Of a stretch of 14,779 nucleotides of DNA, positions 5,386-11,979 are shown piece after piece (the stretch's first letter is position 1; every line of letters starts with the position of its first letter). The position numbers and the translations under genes were made by a program. The DNA is taken from positions 1 to 14,779 of the forward strand of contig JACRCS010000108.1 of NCBI GenBank assembly GCA_016218905.1, given 5' to 3'. Origin of the DNA: Deltaproteobacteria bacterium. GTDB taxonomy: Bacteria; Desulfobacterota_C; Deferrisomatia; Deferrisomatales; JACRMM01. The notes below the pieces were generated by a model. The model saw nothing but the letters and a program-made list of their open reading frames with translations. It made no database searches and had not been told where the DNA came from.

Positions 5386-5715
5386 TCAGGGTACGGCTGT
5401 CCGAAGTGCATGCTGGGCGCTCTCGGCGTCCGCTTCTCCGAGGGTGCCGAGCCGACTCAGGATCAGCCGGTTGTCCAGCGTGAAGAGCTTCAGTCGAACC
5501 AAGCACGGCACGCGGAGTCCTGCCGCTGCGAGGTCGCGGATGGTCGTGTCGCCCGGCCACGGGCTGTGCCCCTTCGACGTGATCATCGCGAGCACCGTAT
5601 GTCCGGCGTAGTTGAACGCCGGCACGCTCAGAACGAGTGCCGGTCGCTTCTTCGAGCCCACCTTGTCGGTGAACGGGAAAGGCACGACGACAACATCCCA
5701 CCGCTCACAGGTCAC
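5386..5715 (-). CDS. MazF/PemK-like toxin (type II endoribonuclease)
   Basis: A 109-residue protein with the CcdB/PemK fold pattern: RWDVVVVPFPFTDKVGSKKRPALVLS at the N-terminus (strands 1-3), a central AMITSKGHSPWPGD, and VRLKLFTLDNRLILSRLGTL near the end. MazF-type toxins cut single-stranded mRNA at short sites and are blocked by their antitoxin. The start is GTG at 5715, overlapping the antitoxin stop by 11 bases, so translation is coupled. The frame could extend upstream to 5835, but that part only shadows the antitoxin gene. Maintenance of the island is the likely role. Confidence 0.85.
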   Translation of the reverse strand: MTCERWDVVVVPFPFTDKVGSKKRPALVLSVPAFNYAGHTVLAMITSKGHSPWPGDTTIRDLAAAGLRVPCLVRLKLFTLDNRLILSRLGTLGEADAESAQHALRTAVP

Positions 5716-5929
5716 GGAAGGCCTCGTCGTCTTCCGGCGTGTCCCACTCGTCCATCGTCGTCGACAGGGCAGCATGGAAAGCCCTGTCGAAGGGTTCGAG
5801 GCGCCGGAGCACAACCACCCCCTCGCGGACCTCATACCCGACGAGATCGCCCGGGCCGAGGTCCAACTCGTCCCGCACTTCCTTCGGAATGGTAACTTGG
5901 CCTTTCGCGGAGAGGCGGCTCGTCAGCAT
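5705..5929 (-). CDS. AbrB/MazE-type (SpoVT-AbrB) antitoxin
   Basis: A 74-residue protein. Residues 4-45 form a typical swapped-hairpin AbrB DNA-binding domain (RLSAKGQVTIPKEVRDELDL...GDLVGYEV), and the acidic C-terminal tail (MDEWDTPEDDEAFRDL) would wrap around the toxin. The ATG at 5929 is preceded by AAAAAGGAG. It should neutralise the toxin and, with it, repress the operon by binding the TAAAG-rich inverted repeat just upstream. AbrB-type antitoxins paired with PemK-like toxins are a common arrangement on islands. Confidence 0.85.
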   Translation of the reverse strand: MLTSRLSAKGQVTIPKEVRDELDLGPGDLVGYEVREGVVVLRRLEPFDRAFHAALSTTMDEWDTPEDDEAFRDL

Positions 5930-5945
5930 CGTCGGACTCCTTTTT

Positions 5946-5987
5946 CTCTTTACCGTAAAGAGTAAAGAGACGCCGTCTCCCCGTCAA
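5946..5987 (-). promoter_or_regulatory. Promoter and operator of the toxin-antitoxin operon
   Basis: On the minus strand TTGACG (5987-5982) is followed after 17 bases by TACTCT (5964-5959), a plausible though weak -10. Overlapping it, CTCTTTA (5946-5952) and TAAAGAG (5956-5962) form an inverted repeat with a 3-base spacer, followed by a second direct copy TAAAGAG (5963-5969). Binding of the antitoxin here would cover the -10 box and the transcription start, giving autorepression. Confidence 0.5.
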
Positions 5988-6085
5988 TGGTCATGGACAG
6001 CGCGCCAGGTGAGGGCAAGTCACCGGGAGTTTGACGGTGAATCCGCTCGGTCTGTCGAACGGCCCATCGGGGCTCGTCCTCTTGA

Positions 6086-6445
6086 ACGACCTCGGCAGGG
6101 CCGCGGGATGAGCGCGGCTGCCGCCGGCCCGGGAGCGACTTCGTCTTCCCTGCCGACAACCGGCAGGGCAGGGTGAGCTGGGCCCAGCGGAGCTGGGAGC
6201 GGGCGAAGAGGAGGGCCGGGATCGACCCGAAGGTCCGGCTGCACGACCTGCGGCACTCGGTGGGCAGCCTCCTCGGGCACATCTACCCAGAGGCGGTCGT
6301 CGCCAAGATGGTCGGGCACCTCGACTCCCGGACGACCCGGAAGTACTACATCAACTTCAACAACGAGCAGCTCAGGGAGGCGGCCGACGCCGTGTCCCGC
6401 AGGATCGGCGAGGCTGCGGGAGAGGCCGCGCCGCCGGCCGAGTAG
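6086..6445 (+). pseudogene. Tyrosine integrase, C-terminal catalytic fragment
   Basis: The frame opens after a TGA at 6083-6085 and reads SDFVFPADN...W...RAGI, then LHDLRHSVGSLLGH (H-x-x-R box), VGHLDSRTTRKYY (second histidine and the nucleophile tyrosine) and a hydrophilic tail. This is the last third of a phage-type tyrosine recombinase. The N-terminal DNA-binding domains and the first catalytic arginine are missing, and the sequence upstream belongs to the toxin-antitoxin promoter, so the enzyme cannot work alone. GTG 6173 is the only start in the surviving frame. It fits the tRNA attachment site about 1 kb away and suggests the island is immobilised unless an integrase is supplied in trans. 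Insertion of the toxin-antitoxin module into the gene is one possible cause. Confidence 0.75.
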
Positions 6446-6450
6446 CCGGA

Positions 6451-6476
6451 GCCCCCATCCCCTCGCGGATGGGGGC
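6451..6476 (+). terminator. Strong stem-loop after the integrase fragment
   Basis: GCCCCCATCC (6451-6460) pairs perfectly with GGATGGGGGC (6467-6476) around CCTCGC. It starts 5 bases after the integrase stop codon. No T-run follows, so it is either a factor-aided terminator or an mRNA-protecting hairpin. The bases from 6477 to 6674 hold nothing else I recognise. Confidence 0.5.
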
Positions 6477-6674
6477 CCACCTCGCTTGCCCTGACCGGAG
6501 CGCGGGAGGGTCCGTTCTTGTTCTGAGGCAGCGACGCGCTCGGAGACAGAGCGGTCTTCTCCCGCTGGCGGTCGTAGAGGGGAGACCGGACTCCGCCGAC
6601 ACCCCCGAGGACGCACGTGGTCTCTTCCCAGGGAGATTTCTCGCCGAGGGGCGGCATGGCAGAGGGCGGGCCTT

Positions 6675-7535
6675 GTGCGAAAGGCTGAGACGGCTCTCGG
6701 CTGTTCCGTTTTCCTTGTCCGCTCCTTCCAGAAGGGCGTTGCCTATCTTCCATCGCTGCAAGTCACTTCCGCAATACGATCTGCTGTTCGCCCCAGGAGG
6801 GCTCTCCTGTATCCCAAGGCAACGGTTCTGAAGGGATTCGCTATACAGACATTGAGATCAACGCTCTTGCGCACGAGCGTCCCTGATGGTCCTCCAGAGC
6901 GCAGGTGGTTCTTCAACGACGTGCTGAGCTACGGGGGCGCGAGAAAAGCAGTCGAGATTCTCCTGCGCCGATTCGACGCTGCCACCGGCGGATCCATGGG
7001 TCAAGCGGCCCGGTTCGTTTCGAGTGACATGGTTGCCTCCGCGTTGACCGGGTTGCTGCTGGCTGACGAGGGAGCACAGGAGAACGTCGCCGTGCCGCGA
7101 AGCTTCAAGGCCTTCGACGTGGAAGGTTCCGGGTTGAACGCCCACGCCAGGGTGCTCGTCCCCCTGCTGGAGATCGATGCCACGGCGCTGGCGGACGCCT
7201 TGGATTCTGCGGGCGGCGGTTGGGCAGACGAGCCGGAGGTCCGTCGAGCCGAGAGGAAGCTTCGAAAGGCGATCGCCAGCGGCAGCGTGTCGGAGCACCT
7301 CGCAGCCCGCCGCACGTTCGAGCGGGACGGGATGAGGGGATCCATCCTGGAATTCCAATGGTACGAGCGGGCAGAGAAGTTCGAAGGGCTCGAGGAGTTC
7401 CTCTGCGAGATCGGAGACAGCATCACCGTGGCGGGCTGGGCCAGCGACGCCACGAGCGGTTGGCGGGTCCTGTGCGACTGGGCGATCCGCCGCGCAAAGG
7501 GTAACCGCGAGGCGGCCATGGCGAAGGAGGACTGA
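6675..7535 (+). CDS. Unknown island protein
   Basis: A frame of up to 286 codons with no domain I recognise. The convincing part begins around RRWFFNDVLSYGGARKAVEILLRRFD (about residue 76) and continues as a soluble, mainly helical protein with charged runs (VRRAERKLRKAIASG) and aromatic-rich segments (EFQWYERAEKFEGLEEFL). The start is uncertain: GTG 6675 has AGAGGG upstream, but the first ~60 codons have weaker coding bias, and TTG 6852, GTG 6921 or ATG 6996 are alternatives. It lies upstream of the AAA+ helicase gene on the same strand, so a role in element replication or control is possible but unproven. Confidence 0.6.
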   Translation: MRKAETALGCSVFLVRSFQKGVAYLPSLQVTSAIRSAVRPRRALLYPKATVLKGFAIQTLRSTLLRTSVPDGPPERRWFFNDVLSYGGARKAVEILLRRFDAATGGSMGQAARFVSSDMVASALTGLLLADEGAQENVAVPRSFKAFDVEGSGLNAHARVLVPLLEIDATALADALDSAGGGWADEPEVRRAERKLRKAIASGSVSEHLAARRTFERDGMRGSILEFQWYERAEKFEGLEEFLCEIGDSITVAGWASDATSGWRVLCDWAIRRAKGNREAAMAKED

Positions 7536-7542
7536 CAAACAA

Positions 7543-7574
7543 GGGCCTCAAGGGGCGCCGACCTCTTGAGGCCC
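7543..7574 (+). terminator. Stem-loop between the unknown gene and the helicase gene
   Basis: GGGCCTCAAG (7543-7552) and CTTGAGGCCC (7565-7574) are perfect 10-base arms around a 12-base loop, 7 bases after the upstream stop. There is no T-run. It could terminate, attenuate or protect the mRNA end. Confidence 0.45.
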
Positions 7575-7667
7575 ACTACACAACCCGCCGGGCGGATCTT
7601 TGGCAAGAAAGCCAGCGGGCCAACCCTAGCCGCAGAGGACGGGAACGTTGCAGGAGCAGAAATAGGT

Positions 7668-7727
7668 ATGAGGTCGATCGACGGCCCCTACCACTACAGC
7701 TTGAGGAAGCCACGGAAGGAGGAGTGA
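7668..7727 (+). CDS. Possible 19-codon leader peptide coupled to the helicase gene
   Basis: ATG 7668, with AGGAG at 7652-7656, opens a 19-codon frame rich in basic residues (ends SLRKPRKEE). Its stop at 7725-7727 lies between the ribosome binding site (7716-7723) and the TTG start (7731) of the helicase gene. Such an arrangement would allow translational coupling. The frame is short enough to be chance. Confidence 0.25.
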   Translation: MRSIDGPYHYSLRKPRKEE

Positions 7728-7730
7728 ACG

Positions 7731-9371
7731 TTGTCAAACGTTGTGAACCTGAACCAGCGAGGGGCGCAGAGACCGCCGGGACCCCGGCCGAAGACGGCCG
7801 ACCGTCGGATTCGCCCCACAATCGCCGTCGACGAGGTGGATCTCCACGAGACCACGCCCCAGGTCCTGGCCGCCATCAAGGAAGGGCCTCTCGGCAAGGA
7901 AATCTACGTCCACGACACCACTCTCGTGCGTGGACGCGTCAACCGGCGCTCCGGAGTCGTGCGCCTCGTCCGCCTGGGGGTCGACGAGTTGCGCCACGTC
8001 GCGGCGCGGTCGGCTCGGTTCGTGAAGACCGATCGGGACGGAGGCGAAACCTCCGTCCCGCCTCCCGCCGTTATAATGCGCGACGTCCTCGTTCATCCGG
8101 ACAGCGGGTTCCCCGTCCTCGAACGTATCGCTGTCTGTCCCTTCTTCGATGCGTCAGGGGAACTGATTGTGGAGCCGGGCTACCATGCCGAGAGCCTGAC
8201 GTACCTAGCCCTGCCTCGGGACTTCGAAATGCCAGAAGTTCCATTGACTCCAACCCGAGAGCAAGTGACCGAGGCCACTGCGATACTTGCAAGCTTTGTC
8301 TCTGGCTTTCCCTTTGCGCAGCGAGCCAGCAAAGCCAATTGGCTGTCCATGGCTCTCGTTCCGATCATCATGCATCTGTTTCATGGCCGATCTCCTCTGT
8401 TTGCGATATTGGCCAATATGCCAGGAACAGGAAAAACATTGTTGATAAACGTCACGGCCCTAGCGGTAACTGGTCAAAATGCTCGGCTGATGACGTTTTC
8501 GAGGAATGAGGACGAATACAGGAAGAAGATCACCTCGGCGCTAATCCAAGGACTGAACTATATCGTATTAGACAATTTGGTCGGCAAGATCGACATGCCT
8601 TCGATGGCCTCTGATATCACAAACGAGCTGATCGCCGACCGACTTCTTGGTTCCAGCAAGATCCTCGAGTTGCTCAACTTTGCCGTCAGGGTAGTAACTG
8701 GCAATAACGTTTTGTTTTCAACTGAACTCGCGAGACGCATCGTACTGATCGCGCTTGATGCGGGCTTGGAGAATCCCTGGCAGCGAGACCTGGAGACTTT
8801 TGAGCACCCGGACCTTGTCGGCTGGGTGCGGGCGAACCGAGGGGCGATCATTTGGGCGCTCTGCGTCTTCGTCACGAACTGGCTGTCCAAGGGCAAGCCC
8901 TCGGCGGACGTGCCCCCCATCGGGGGGTTCGAGAGCTGGTGCGCCGTGACCGCGGGAATTCTCGCGGCGGCCACGCCAGAGGGCCAGACGGCCTTCCTCG
9001 GCAACCTCGCGGAGTTCTATCGTCAGGGAGACGAAGAGGGGACCGAGGTTCGGGGCCTAGTGGCGAGGTGGTGGCACCGCTTCGGGACAGACCCCGTGGG
9101 GGTGACAGACCTCTTCGACATGGCTGTAATGGGGGGCGTCGACCTGGACCTCGGCTCTGGCAACGACCGCTCCCAGCGCATCCGGTTCGGGCGTTTCCTG
9201 GGCTCCTTGAACGGCCGTTGGGTCGGGGCCCTCAGGATCTCGTCCTGCGGCAGCCGCCGGGGCAGCCGCATGTGGCGGCTCTTCTACCCCGATGCGGAAG
9301 CGGAGGCGGAGACGGCGGAGTCTGGCCCGTCCGGGGAAACCGAGTCCGAAGAGGGGAAGAAGGAGGAGTAG
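7731..9371 (+). CDS. Phage/plasmid-type AAA+ (D5-like) replicative helicase
   Basis: A 546-residue protein. Residues 110-165 (RDVLVHPDSGFPVLERIAVCPFF...EPGYH) match the region preceding the ATPase in mobile-element primase/helicase proteins. The ATPase core has Walker A ANMPGTGKT (228-236), Walker B YIVLDN (277-282), a sensor motif TGNN (323-326) and the arginine pair RR (335-336) followed by IALDAGLENPW. These proteins unwind DNA at the element's replication start; here no complete primase domain is evident at the N-terminus. The start is TTG 7731 behind AAGGAGGA; an overlapping GTG frame from 7724 is a shadow. The C-terminus is acidic and repetitive (EAEAEAETAES). The middle (about 8220-8770) is clearly less GC-rich than its flanks, suggesting a mosaic or foreign origin. 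It would serve episomal or excised-element replication. Confidence 0.75.
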   Translation: MSNVVNLNQRGAQRPPGPRPKTADRRIRPTIAVDEVDLHETTPQVLAAIKEGPLGKEIYVHDTTLVRGRVNRRSGVVRLVRLGVDELRHVAARSARFVKTDRDGGETSVPPPAVIMRDVLVHPDSGFPVLERIAVCPFFDASGELIVEPGYHAESLTYLALPRDFEMPEVPLTPTREQVTEATAILASFVSGFPFAQRASKANWLSMALVPIIMHLFHGRSPLFAILANMPGTGKTLLINVTALAVTGQNARLMTFSRNEDEYRKKITSALIQGLNYIVLDNLVGKIDMPSMASDITNELIADRLLGSSKILELLNFAVRVVTGNNVLFSTELARRIVLIALDAGLENPWQRDLETFEHPDLVGWVRANRGAIIWALCVFVTNWLSKGKPSADVPPIGGFESWCAVTAGILAAATPEGQTAFLGNLAEFYRQGDEEGTEVRGLVARWWHRFGTDPVGVTDLFDMAVMGGVDLDLGSGNDRSQRIRFGRFLGSLNGRWVGALRISSCGSRRGSRMWRLFYPDAEAEAETAESGPSGETESEEGKKEE

Positions 9372-9447
9372 TCGCCAGCTTACTTGGGACGTTCCAAATG
9401 TTTGACCGACCTCAGACCGCGTCGACCGCGGAAGAACGGAGCGAAGA

Positions 9448-10152
9448 ATGTGTACGTTACTGCAGCCGTTGGAGGCCTTTCACGTGGCGGAGAGCCGCCC
9501 GGCAAGGCCGAGGAGGTTCCCGAGCGAGGCGGGGTGGAGGATCGCCCGCGACCAGCACCAGGCGCTCAGGCGGCGCGCCGACGTCTTGGCGGAAATCCTG
9601 AACGGGCATCTGACGGAAGGCGCGGACCGCGCCGCGATCCGCATCGGGCGCGACGCGCGGGCGTGGGTCAATGGCACGTCGATCTGGGAGGACGCAAGCT
9701 TCTGGTGGGAGAGCGCCGCTTCGGAAGCGGCGATACAAAACGACTCCGGCTCCTGCCACGAAGATGAGGCCGACGACTACGGGCTGGAGGACGACAGAGA
9801 CGAGGCCTCCACCATCTTGATCTCGATCGACCTGAGGGCCGGCGCCGCGGCGTTGGCCGGCGTCTCGGAAGGTCTGGCCCCCGCCGTGCGCGCGTTCGTG
9901 TCCGCCGTCCTGGACGCAAAGCCGTCCCTCGACGACCTCGTCTCTGCGAGGGCGGCGCTCGACGTCGCGCGCACCACGCTGGAGCGCCACCCTGTCTGCG
10001 AGACGGCTTGGCGGGGCCGCTTCGCCGAAGACAAGCGCCTCGCCTGGGCCGTGCAGCAGCTCGGAAAAAGGGCAGCCCGCAAGTGGATCTCCGGCGACTG
10101 GCGCGCCCTGATGTCCCGCACGCCGATCGATGGGTACGAGGAGCGCCTGTAG
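9448..10152 (+). CDS. Unknown island protein downstream of the helicase
   Basis: A 234-residue protein starting at ATG 9448 behind GGAGCGAAG. I recognise no domain. It has a basic, arginine-rich N-terminus (PARPRRF, ALRRRADVLAEIL), an acidic middle (HEDEADDYGLEDDRDEAS, about 103-120), then hydrophobic helical segments (AGAAALAGVSEGLAPAVRAFVSAVL) and a charged C-terminus (QQLGKRAARKW). It follows the helicase after 76 bases on the same strand and ends just before a strong terminator, so it is probably the last gene of the replication module. No signal peptide or membrane span is convincing. Confidence 0.6.
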   Translation: MCTLLQPLEAFHVAESRPARPRRFPSEAGWRIARDQHQALRRRADVLAEILNGHLTEGADRAAIRIGRDARAWVNGTSIWEDASFWWESAASEAAIQNDSGSCHEDEADDYGLEDDRDEASTILISIDLRAGAAALAGVSEGLAPAVRAFVSAVLDAKPSLDDLVSARAALDVARTTLERHPVCETAWRGRFAEDKRLAWAVQQLGKRAARKWISGDWRALMSRTPIDGYEERL

Positions 10153-10166
10153 TTGACGGGCTTGGC

Positions 10167-10204
10167 GACGGGCGGGGTGGAAGGGATTTCCACCCCGTCT
10201 TTTT
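10167..10204 (+). terminator. Rho-independent terminator
   Basis: GGGGTGGAA (10174-10182) pairs perfectly with TTCCACCCC (10188-10196) around a 5-base loop, with GAC/GTC outside a small bulge, followed by TTTTT (10200-10204). It lies 15 bases after the stop at 10152 and closes the plus-strand module, facing the convergent ATPase gene. Confidence 0.85.
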
Positions 10205-10235
10205 CGACCGCGAGGAAGGTTTTCCCCGTGAGCGC

Positions 10236-10274
10236 GGAAGTGGGGGAGTGGGGAAGTGCGGGGAAGTGCGGGGC
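10236..10274. repeat. Short G-rich tandem repeat in the convergent intergenic region
   Basis: GGGAAGTGCG occurs twice in tandem (10251-10260 and 10261-10270), with degenerate GGAAGTGGGG-like units before it. The run of G-tracts could form a quadruplex on this strand. It lies between two convergent genes, downstream of the ATPase stop at 10390. The remaining bases up to 10389 show no gene. Confidence 0.45.
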
Positions 10275-10389
10275 CAAGTGTATCTCCGGCGATCGACGCC
10301 GGCGCGCACGGCAAGCGCGCCCCGACATCCCCCACCTCCACACTCCCAAGGCGCCCCTCTTGGAGCAGCAACGCCGACAAGCTGAGGTC

Positions 10390-11964
10390 CTACCCGCCGC
10401 AATCCCGACACACGGTGTCCCCCAACATCGGCCGGCGCTCGCCACACTGCTGACACATGCCTGCTCGGGGCGCCTGGTCCTTTCTCTGATGCTCTTGGCC
10501 GATCGATGGGAGCGGCTGAATCTCGTCGGCGAGCCTCATCGGGGGAAAGTCGCCGTAGCGGACTGACAACCCGTAGGCGACGAGAAGGAAGGCGCTGTCG
10601 CCCGAAAACGCTTCTCGATTCGCTTGCCTCGGCCGCGGCAGGTTGAAGAGGTCCCGAGGGCAGCCGAGGTCTGGTTCCAGCCGCGGAGGGTCCCATCCGG
10701 GCAGAGGGAAGCGCGTCAGCAACTGGCGCACCGCATCCACCTTCGACCCGCCGCCGATTGGCAGCACGCGCAGATGGCGCCACGCCTCCTGTCGCGCCTC
10801 GTGGCCGTAGGAGTTGTGGAAGCCGAGCCGCCAGGTTTCGAAGATCCTCGCAAGCACGGGTTCCGCGACACCACGTCCGAACCTCTCCACGGCGTCGTTC
10901 TCGGAACCCCGAAGGGTCTCCGGTGCCACGCCAGCCTTCGACGCCAGCAGCGAGCAAAGGTCGTTCATCGCAGGGGGACGGCACGCGCCACCGAAGAACC
11001 CGAGTCCGCCCTTTTCCTGGTAGTCGCCGTCGACAACCTCGTGCCGAATCCGGAAGAAACTCGTGTTCGCGGTCCAGGCACCCACATCCACGCAGGAATA
11101 CAGTCCCGGCTCGATGGCGGGGGATCGGAACCCCCAAAGCGTGGCCGCTGCGAGCTCTGGTCTCAGCCAGGTGTCGAAATCAGCGGACTGGGTCACACGG
11201 GTTCTTGCACCCTCAACGGCACTGAGACCCTCGGCTTCGGAGAAGCCCTGCGGGTCGAGAGACTCGCGAACCCCCAGCTGATAGGCGGTTCGCACCATCC
11301 GAAGGTACGTCCCCGCCTGGGCGAATCGAGACCAGCTCACGTCCGTCGGCACGCCGAGCGTTACTCCGAGTCGCGGTTCGGCTCCGACGCGGTCTGCAAG
11401 GGCCGCCGTCTGCGACCAGGCACGGTTCAGGACGTGTGCCAGGTAGAGGGTGGCGAGGTCCTCATAGGAGAGGTTGGTCGATCCGGGCACAAGCGCACCG
11501 ACTTGCCCGCCGATAGCGAGGGCCTTGAGCGAGTACAGACCCCCGCCCTTCCGGTCGGCGTTCGGGCCTAGGTGGATTCTTCCATCCCGAACGGCGACGG
11601 CTGAAGGATACCGGTATCCGCCCTCTGCGCCGTCAAAGCAGAGGACGTAGGCGAGCCCCTGGTCGCCCTGAGAGTAGTCCCTCAGGACAAGCTTGGTCGT
11701 GCTCGTTCCCCAATCGAGGCCTAGGTGGAAGTCCCTCTTCGGGCGAGGCGCGGGGGCCGGAGAGGGCTTGCCTTCCTCTGTCTTGGCGCTCTCAGGATAC
11801 GTCGCTTTGGTTCGCTTCGGTTCTCCGGTCTCGACACGCTCCAGATTCGTTGTCTCGACTGGCTCGGACACCCTTGTCTCGGTGTGTTCGGACGCCTTCA
11901 CACCCGTGTCGGTTTCCCGTCCGCCTTTCTTCTCGCCGAATAGCTTCCGGACCCACTCAAACAT
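10390..11964 (-). CDS. Hsp70/actin-fold ATPase with C-terminal zinc ribbon
   Basis: A 524-residue protein. Residues 1-12 look amphipathic and 15-78 form a low-complexity Glu/Thr/Pro linker. The ATPase fold then shows phosphate-1 motif GLDWGTSTTKLVL (82-94), a GVPTDVS connector (204-210), phosphate-2 motif VDVGAWTANTSFF (292-304) and adenosine motif PIGGGSKVDAV (402-412), the canonical order of the Hsp70/actin superfamily. There is no substrate-binding domain of DnaK type; instead the chain ends in a CQQC...CRDC zinc ribbon (C504, C507, C519, C522). The start at ATG 11964 is 15 bases after the helicase stop, so the two are cotranscribed and probably act together. The ribosome binding site is weak (GGGGG), suggesting translational coupling. 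It is not a housekeeping chaperone; a role as an ATP-dependent partner of the helicase, perhaps in defence, is inference. Confidence 0.75.
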   Translation of the reverse strand: MFEWVRKLFGEKKGGRETDTGVKASEHTETRVSEPVETTNLERVETGEPKRTKATYPESAKTEEGKPSPAPAPRPKRDFHLGLDWGTSTTKLVLRDYSQGDQGLAYVLCFDGAEGGYRYPSAVAVRDGRIHLGPNADRKGGGLYSLKALAIGGQVGALVPGSTNLSYEDLATLYLAHVLNRAWSQTAALADRVGAEPRLGVTLGVPTDVSWSRFAQAGTYLRMVRTAYQLGVRESLDPQGFSEAEGLSAVEGARTRVTQSADFDTWLRPELAAATLWGFRSPAIEPGLYSCVDVGAWTANTSFFRIRHEVVDGDYQEKGGLGFFGGACRPPAMNDLCSLLASKAGVAPETLRGSENDAVERFGRGVAEPVLARIFETWRLGFHNSYGHEARQEAWRHLRVLPIGGGSKVDAVRQLLTRFPLPGWDPPRLEPDLGCPRDLFNLPRPRQANREAFSGDSAFLLVAYGLSVRYGDFPPMRLADEIQPLPSIGQEHQRKDQAPRAGMCQQCGERRPMLGDTVCRDCGG

Positions 11965-11979
11965 GCCCGCCCCCTTTCG

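Noticed and set aside
10236..10274. CRISPR-like array
   Set aside because: The units are 10 bases and directly abutting, without spacers.
9668..11137. 489-codon minus-strand open frame
   Set aside because: It spans a terminator and two convergent real genes in a third frame, with a low-complexity Arg/Pro/Ser protein; no motif.
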